Origin: Micrococcus cohnii
GTDB taxonomy: Bacteria; Actinomycetota; Actinomycetes; Actinomycetales; Micrococcaceae
DNA: 64,000 nucleotides
Assembly: GCF_014205175.1 (NCBI RefSeq)
Contig: NZ_JACHNA010000001.1
Location: 248,001 to 312,000 of the forward strand
Direction of reading: 5' to 3'
Positions 61,436 through 64,000 of this stretch are shown piece by piece; within the stretch, counting starts at the first letter, position 1; every line of letters starts with the position of its first letter. The notes under the pieces are model-generated. The model did not search any database, was not told the origin of the DNA, and was given only the letters and a program-made list of their open reading frames with translations. A program made the translations under genes and the position numbers.

Positions 61436-61455
61436 ATATCGCTCTAGAGCGATAT
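61436..61455 (-). promoter_or_regulatory. ArsR operator over the -10 region
   Basis: ATATCGCTCTAGAGCGATAT is a perfect 20-bp palindrome. Its left edge overlaps TATGAT (minus strand 61438-61433), six bases before the ArsR ATG. Binding would block RNA polymerase directly, the standard ArsR/SmtB arrangement. Confidence 0.75.
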
Positions 61456-61562
61456 TTTCGAGTGTGATCTGTCGCTCCGACACGGAATGAAGCTCAGGGG
61501 TCCCGTCGCACCCGAGGATGGGCTACCTGGGGGATGGTCGGTCGCATAGCTGCAGTGGGAAG

Positions 61563-61952
61563 CTACGCCAGCTGACCATCGGCCCCGGTGGAGAGCAGGC
61601 GGGGTGGGGAGCCGATGTCGATGAGTCGGGTGAAGTAGTCCTGTGCGCAGGTGGCGAAGACCCCTACCTGCGGGTGGCTCCTCCTCTGCCCTGGCCAGGT
61701 CAGCGCCACGGTCACCGGTGTGGCATCGTCGATAGGCAGATAGACCACCTCCGGCGCGCGGTGATTGTGCGTTGTCGCCTCTGCAGTGATGTCGATGGCG
61801 TCGCCGACAGCGATGCGGGTTAACCACTCGTCCGTGTTCGCCACCGAGATCGTGCGCGGCATGTGAGCAGTCGTACTCCACAGCTCCCCGGTGGCCGTCG
61901 GAGCGGTCGCGCAGACCGCCACCGGCCCGTCAGCGAGATCGGCTAGGGTCAC
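61563..61952 (-). pseudogene. lysR-type regulator fragment
   Basis: About 129 residues of a LysR effector domain C-terminal half: VTLADLADGPVAV at the junction, then HMPRTISVANTDEWLTRIAVGDAIDITAEAT and PVTVALTWPGQRR. The N-terminal HTH is missing; the frame begins exactly where the inverted arm ends (61951). Evidently cut when the arm was installed. Confidence 0.75.
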
Positions 61953-62351
61953 TGAAGCGCCCTGGGTTTCGTTCCGAGGTCAGGACGCAACGGGCGCTAC
62001 GTCTCGGGAGGGAGTGTACGCAGCTTCGACCTCGGCGGGGGTGCGGTAGCCGAGGGCCTCGTGGAGGCGGGCGGTATTCCACCAGTGCACCCACCCCATC
62101 GTGGCCAGTTCCACAGCCTCGGTCGACTCCCAGAGCCGTTTGGAGTGGATGAGCTCGGCCTTGTAGAGGCCGTTCACGGTCTCGGCCAGGGCGTTGTCGT
62201 AGGAGTCGCCCACGGTTCCCACCGAGGCGCTCACCCCGGCTGTGATGAGCGCGTCTGAGTACGCCAGGCTGACGTATTGGGTGGATTCAACTGATCGTCC
62301 CATCAACACCCTCCTCGACCTGAGGTGTTGCGTCCACCAGTTGAATCCACC
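61951..62351. repeat. right 401-bp inverted arm of the composite unit
   Basis: Exact inverted counterpart of 59589-59989, with the IS end TGAAGCGCCC at 61953 and the second 72-bp element at 62280-62351. Confidence 0.9.
62280..62351. mobile_element. 72-bp MITE-like element, right copy
   Basis: Inverted copy of 59589-59660 forming the right boundary of the composite unit, next to the CAG duplicate at 62352-62354. Confidence 0.7.
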
Positions 62352-62711
62352 CAGTTCCGGTCGTGGAAGTTCGTGCACGCGCTGAACCGTCACCACCTCA
62401 TCGGCTCAATGGGAAAGGTCGGCGCCGCCGGCGACAATGCGGCGATGGAGTCCTTCTTCGCGCTGCTCCAGAAGAACGTCCTGGACCGGAAGCGGTGGCG
62501 GACCCGCGACGAGCTCCGGATCGCGATCGTCACCTGGATCGAACGCAAGTATCACCGCCGCCGTCGACAGGCACGTCTGGGTCGATTGACCCCCATCGAA
62601 TACGAGACCATCATGAACCCGGCCGTGAGCCTCGCGGCCTAACACCCCAACTGTCACCTAACGGTGCGGCAGTCCCGTCTGCGTACGTGTAGGGCAGCTT
62701 AGAATGAGCTC

Positions 62712-63155
62712 ATGATTCTCTTCAAGTCACGTCGAGCGGGAGCCATCGCAGTTCTCGCATCGCTCGCTCTGCTGTCAACCGGCTGTGCCAATGAGATGCC
62801 TGAACCTATCAGCGCTGGTGACCTCACGACTGCGGATATCAAGGACTCCGGCGACAAGCTCACGCCGGATGAACTCGTAGAAAAATGGGAGAAGGGGGCT
62901 GGGGAAACATGTGCCGGTGACATCAATAAGGACGAGGACAGAGACAAGTTCGTGGAGTGTTCGGACGCAGCGATTATGTGGAGTTTCGCGGACGCGAACG
63001 ACACGCTCGAGCGAGTCAGACTTGCTCACGATCAGTTCCAGGGCTTCACGACCAGCGACTGGCTGATTGGACCGAACTGGATCATCAATAATCCCTCGAA
63101 TCGCGAGGCACTGTTCAAGGAGATCGGTGGGGTTCCGGTCACCGTCGGTGACTGA
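62712..63155 (+). CDS. putative lipoprotein
   Basis: 147 residues. Signal peptide with hydrophobic core AGAIAVLASLALL and lipobox STGC (cysteine about residue 22), followed by an acidic mature part (DLTTADIKDSGDKLTPDELVEKWEKGAG, TCAGDINKDEDRDKFVECSDAAIMW) and no recognised domain. Base composition is noticeably less GC-rich than the neighbours, suggesting separate origin. It should be anchored on the outer face of the membrane. A strong terminator follows. Confidence 0.75.
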   Translation: MILFKSRRAGAIAVLASLALLSTGCANEMPEPISAGDLTTADIKDSGDKLTPDELVEKWEKGAGETCAGDINKDEDRDKFVECSDAAIMWSFADANDTLERVRLAHDQFQGFTTSDWLIGPNWIINNPSNREALFKEIGGVPVTVGD

Positions 63156-63190
63156 CGCACATCCTTGATTGGCTCGATGAGGGCCAGCGC

Positions 63191-63243
63191 AAATGGCCCA
63201 GACCACTTCATCGTGAAGCGGACTGGGCCATTTCGTGACTTCT
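63191..63243 (+). terminator. strong terminator after the lipoprotein gene
   Basis: AAATGGCCCAG (63191-63201) with CTGGGCCATTT (63233-63243), continued by an inner CTTCA/TGAAG stem, makes a long hairpin starting 35 bp after the stop at 63155. Confidence 0.8.
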
Positions 63244-63554
63244 GAGTCAATCTCAGGTCATTCCTCTGCGACGTTCCCGACAAGTGATCTTGGTTTGCGA
63301 GATCCTGAGACTCGTGACCATGAGTTTCCTGCAAAGGTTGCGATATATGTGCGAGGCATATCCCATACTTCTCATCACGTGTGAGAGAGACACAGCCAAG
63401 TCCGTGGCAAGCGGAGAGAGCGTCAGCGACCGGAGCGCGGCAGCACCGTCCAGGGGGTGTCCCCTGGCGCAGGGGCGCGGGGGGCGGCGGCAGCCCCCCG
63501 CGAGCTGTCCCGAGCCATCAGGTGTCGGCGGGTTCGGCGGGTGGGCAAGAGAAT
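63244..63554. other. non-coding stretch, no gene recognised
   Basis: 311 bp between the terminator and the conserved hairpin at 63555. The first 170 bp are AT-richer than the surroundings (GATATATG near 63342) and the rest is GC-rich low complexity. Reading frames here lack convincing starts or composition. Confidence 0.5.
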
Positions 63555-63590
63555 GCCCCTCCAGCTAGGAACGGGATCAGCTGGAGGGGC
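63555..63590. terminator. 12-bp hairpin homologous to 25575
   Basis: GCCCCTCCAGCT (63555-63566) and AGCTGGAGGGGC (63579-63590), 12-nt loop. Lies 60 bp downstream of the minus-strand gene at 63651, the same relation as at 25575. Confidence 0.65.
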
Positions 63591-63650
63591 GTGGCGCGGG
63601 AAGTCGGAGGGGGGATGGACTTCGACCGCGCCGGGCTCAGCATACTGTCG

Positions 63651-64000
63651 TCAGAATGCGCCGCTCCAGGTGTAGTCGGCCACCTTGGGTGTGTCTCCGT
63701 CAGTCATGGTGAAGTAGAACGTTCGGGCGCCCTTGCCCTTGTCTCGGCTGCCGTCTGGGGTCACCCAGTCCCAGGTGACGTTCACGGTGATGGTGTTCCC
63801 CTCGCCGCCGGGGACGATCAGTGCAGTCGGGTCGGACACCGAGTGTCGGCGGTACGCCCGCATCCATTCGGGGTCGGCGGTGCCGCGGTCGGAGACGGAG
63901 ATCTGCGCGGCACGCTCGGAGGTCATCAAGTGCTTCGCGCGGGCCTCGGAAGCTGTCGGGTCGATGTCCTCGGCGGGGTCCCACGTCGTCATCACACGGG
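63651..64000 (-). CDS. anchored conjugation-operon protein, second homologue, 5' end outside the window
   Basis: 116 residues of the C-terminal domain are visible: RVMTTWDPAEDIDPTASEARAKHLMTSE at the edge, then TITVNVTWDWVTPDGS, FYFTMTDGDTPKVADYTWSG. It aligns with residues about 85-201 of the protein at 25675 (RIMTTWDTTKD..., ...ISDYTWRDL). The N-terminal anchor would lie beyond 64000. It implies a second conjugation-type operon to the right. Confidence 0.75.
   Translation of the reverse strand, partial: RVMTTWDPAEDIDPTASEARAKHLMTSERAAQISVSDRGTADPEWMRAYRRHSVSDPTALIVPGGEGNTITVNVTWDWVTPDGSRDKGKGARTFYFTMTDGDTPKVADYTWSGAF

Larger units (their letters stand above)
59589..62351. mobile_element. 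2763-bp composite unit with CDF/ArsR cargo
   Basis: Bounded by 401-bp inverted copies (59589-59989 and 61951-62351) and flanked by a 3-bp duplication CAG (59586-59588, 62352-62354) inside orfB. Between the arms are a copper-type operator, a CDF exporter, an ArsR repressor and a truncated lysR. The neatly duplicated target and restored orfB show that the whole unit moved as one block. Confidence 0.88.
59016..62642 (+). pseudogene. IS3-family orfB split by the composite unit
   Basis: N-terminal part 59016-59588 runs to IVHSDRGSQ, including the first two catalytic aspartates. The C-terminal part 62355-62642 begins FRSWKFVHALNRHHLIGS and contains NAAMESFFALLQKN and the end of the protein. Removing 59589-62354 (insert plus one CAG) restores one continuous OrfB similar to 23410. 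In place, the frame at 59589 reads through the insert's end into another transposase's C-terminus, giving a chimeric 314-residue frame of no likely function. The right IS end is near 62677 (GCAGTCCC). Confidence 0.9.

Noticed and set aside
63284-63568. Possible small gene of 94 codons
   Set aside because: No RBS, composition changes abruptly in the middle, and its 3' end overlaps the conserved hairpin at 63555.
1-64000. CRISPR arrays, tRNA or rRNA genes
   Set aside because: No regularly spaced repeat-spacer series, cloverleaf with conserved TTC loop, or rRNA signature was seen while reading both strands.

Overview
The window is a high-GC actinobacterial accessory replicon or integrated plasmid region. 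Gene style (GTG starts, very GC-rich third codon positions, leaderless promoters, MobF relaxase, CmtR, VKOR-DsbA oxidative folding, IS256/IS481/ISL3 types) suggests a Micrococcales host such as Micrococcus or a relative; the genus is inference. I saw no rRNA, tRNA, CRISPR array, core chromosomal gene or recognisable replication initiator, so this looks like part of a larger conjugative plasmid or cointegrate.

Layout. 1-1268: end of a plasmid operon of small coupled genes. 1320-1889: GNAT acetyltransferase. 2215-12534: plasmid backbone module A, consisting of a serine resolvase, an ssb gene broken by IS256 copy 1, and a giant DarB-like methylase/helicase gene with a second gene nested in another frame. 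12596-15030: complete BsuBI/PstI-type restriction-modification system. 15036-19534: MobF relaxase, accessory protein and a candidate oriT. 19798-20691: VbhA/VbhT-like Fic toxin-antitoxin pair. 20817-22549: small plasmid genes, one frameshifted, and a repeat-bearing non-coding stretch. 22550-25241: IS256 copy 2, itself split by an IS3 element. 25242-30940: minus-strand conjugation-type operon (membrane protein, anchored secreted protein, lytic transglycosylase/M23 hydrolase, ParA-like ATPase, glutaredoxin, zinc protein, tyrosine recombinase). 31045-33629: IS481-type element that appears to carry a WYL regulator and an alpha/beta hydrolase. 33680-40407: metal and redox island (lspA, P-type ATPase, cmtR, ccdA, DsbA-like, VKOR, ArsR, CDF exporter). 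40614-41639: resolvase with res-like site and a gene remnant. 41640-43053: IS256 copy 3. 43054-45812: secreted protein, mntH, mntR. 45971-49240: resolvase, PIN toxin-antitoxin pair and two unrecognised genes. 49600-51171: MmeI-like restriction-modification gene cut by an ISL3 element, followed by an IS481 element. 53799-56893: backbone module B, a diverged second copy of resolvase, ssb, nested gene and DarB-like gene, truncated by IS256 copy 4. 58308-62677: IS3 remnants, one interrupted by a 2.76-kb composite unit with 401-bp inverted ends carrying a CDF exporter, ArsR regulator and LysR fragment. 62712-64000: lipoprotein and, at the edge, a second homologue of the anchored conjugation protein at 25675.

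How it fits together. Two related but diverged plasmid backbones are represented (ssb, nested gene, DarB-like gene and anchored secreted protein each occur twice), so the region looks like a fusion of two plasmids, with identical IS256 copies as likely recombination points. Transfer (relaxase, oriT, conjugation operon), antirestriction (DarB-like), stabilisation or defence (PstI-type and MmeI-like systems, Fic and PIN modules) and cargo (Cd/Pb/Zn-type metal export, disulfide formation, Mn uptake) are interleaved with at least eight mobile elements.
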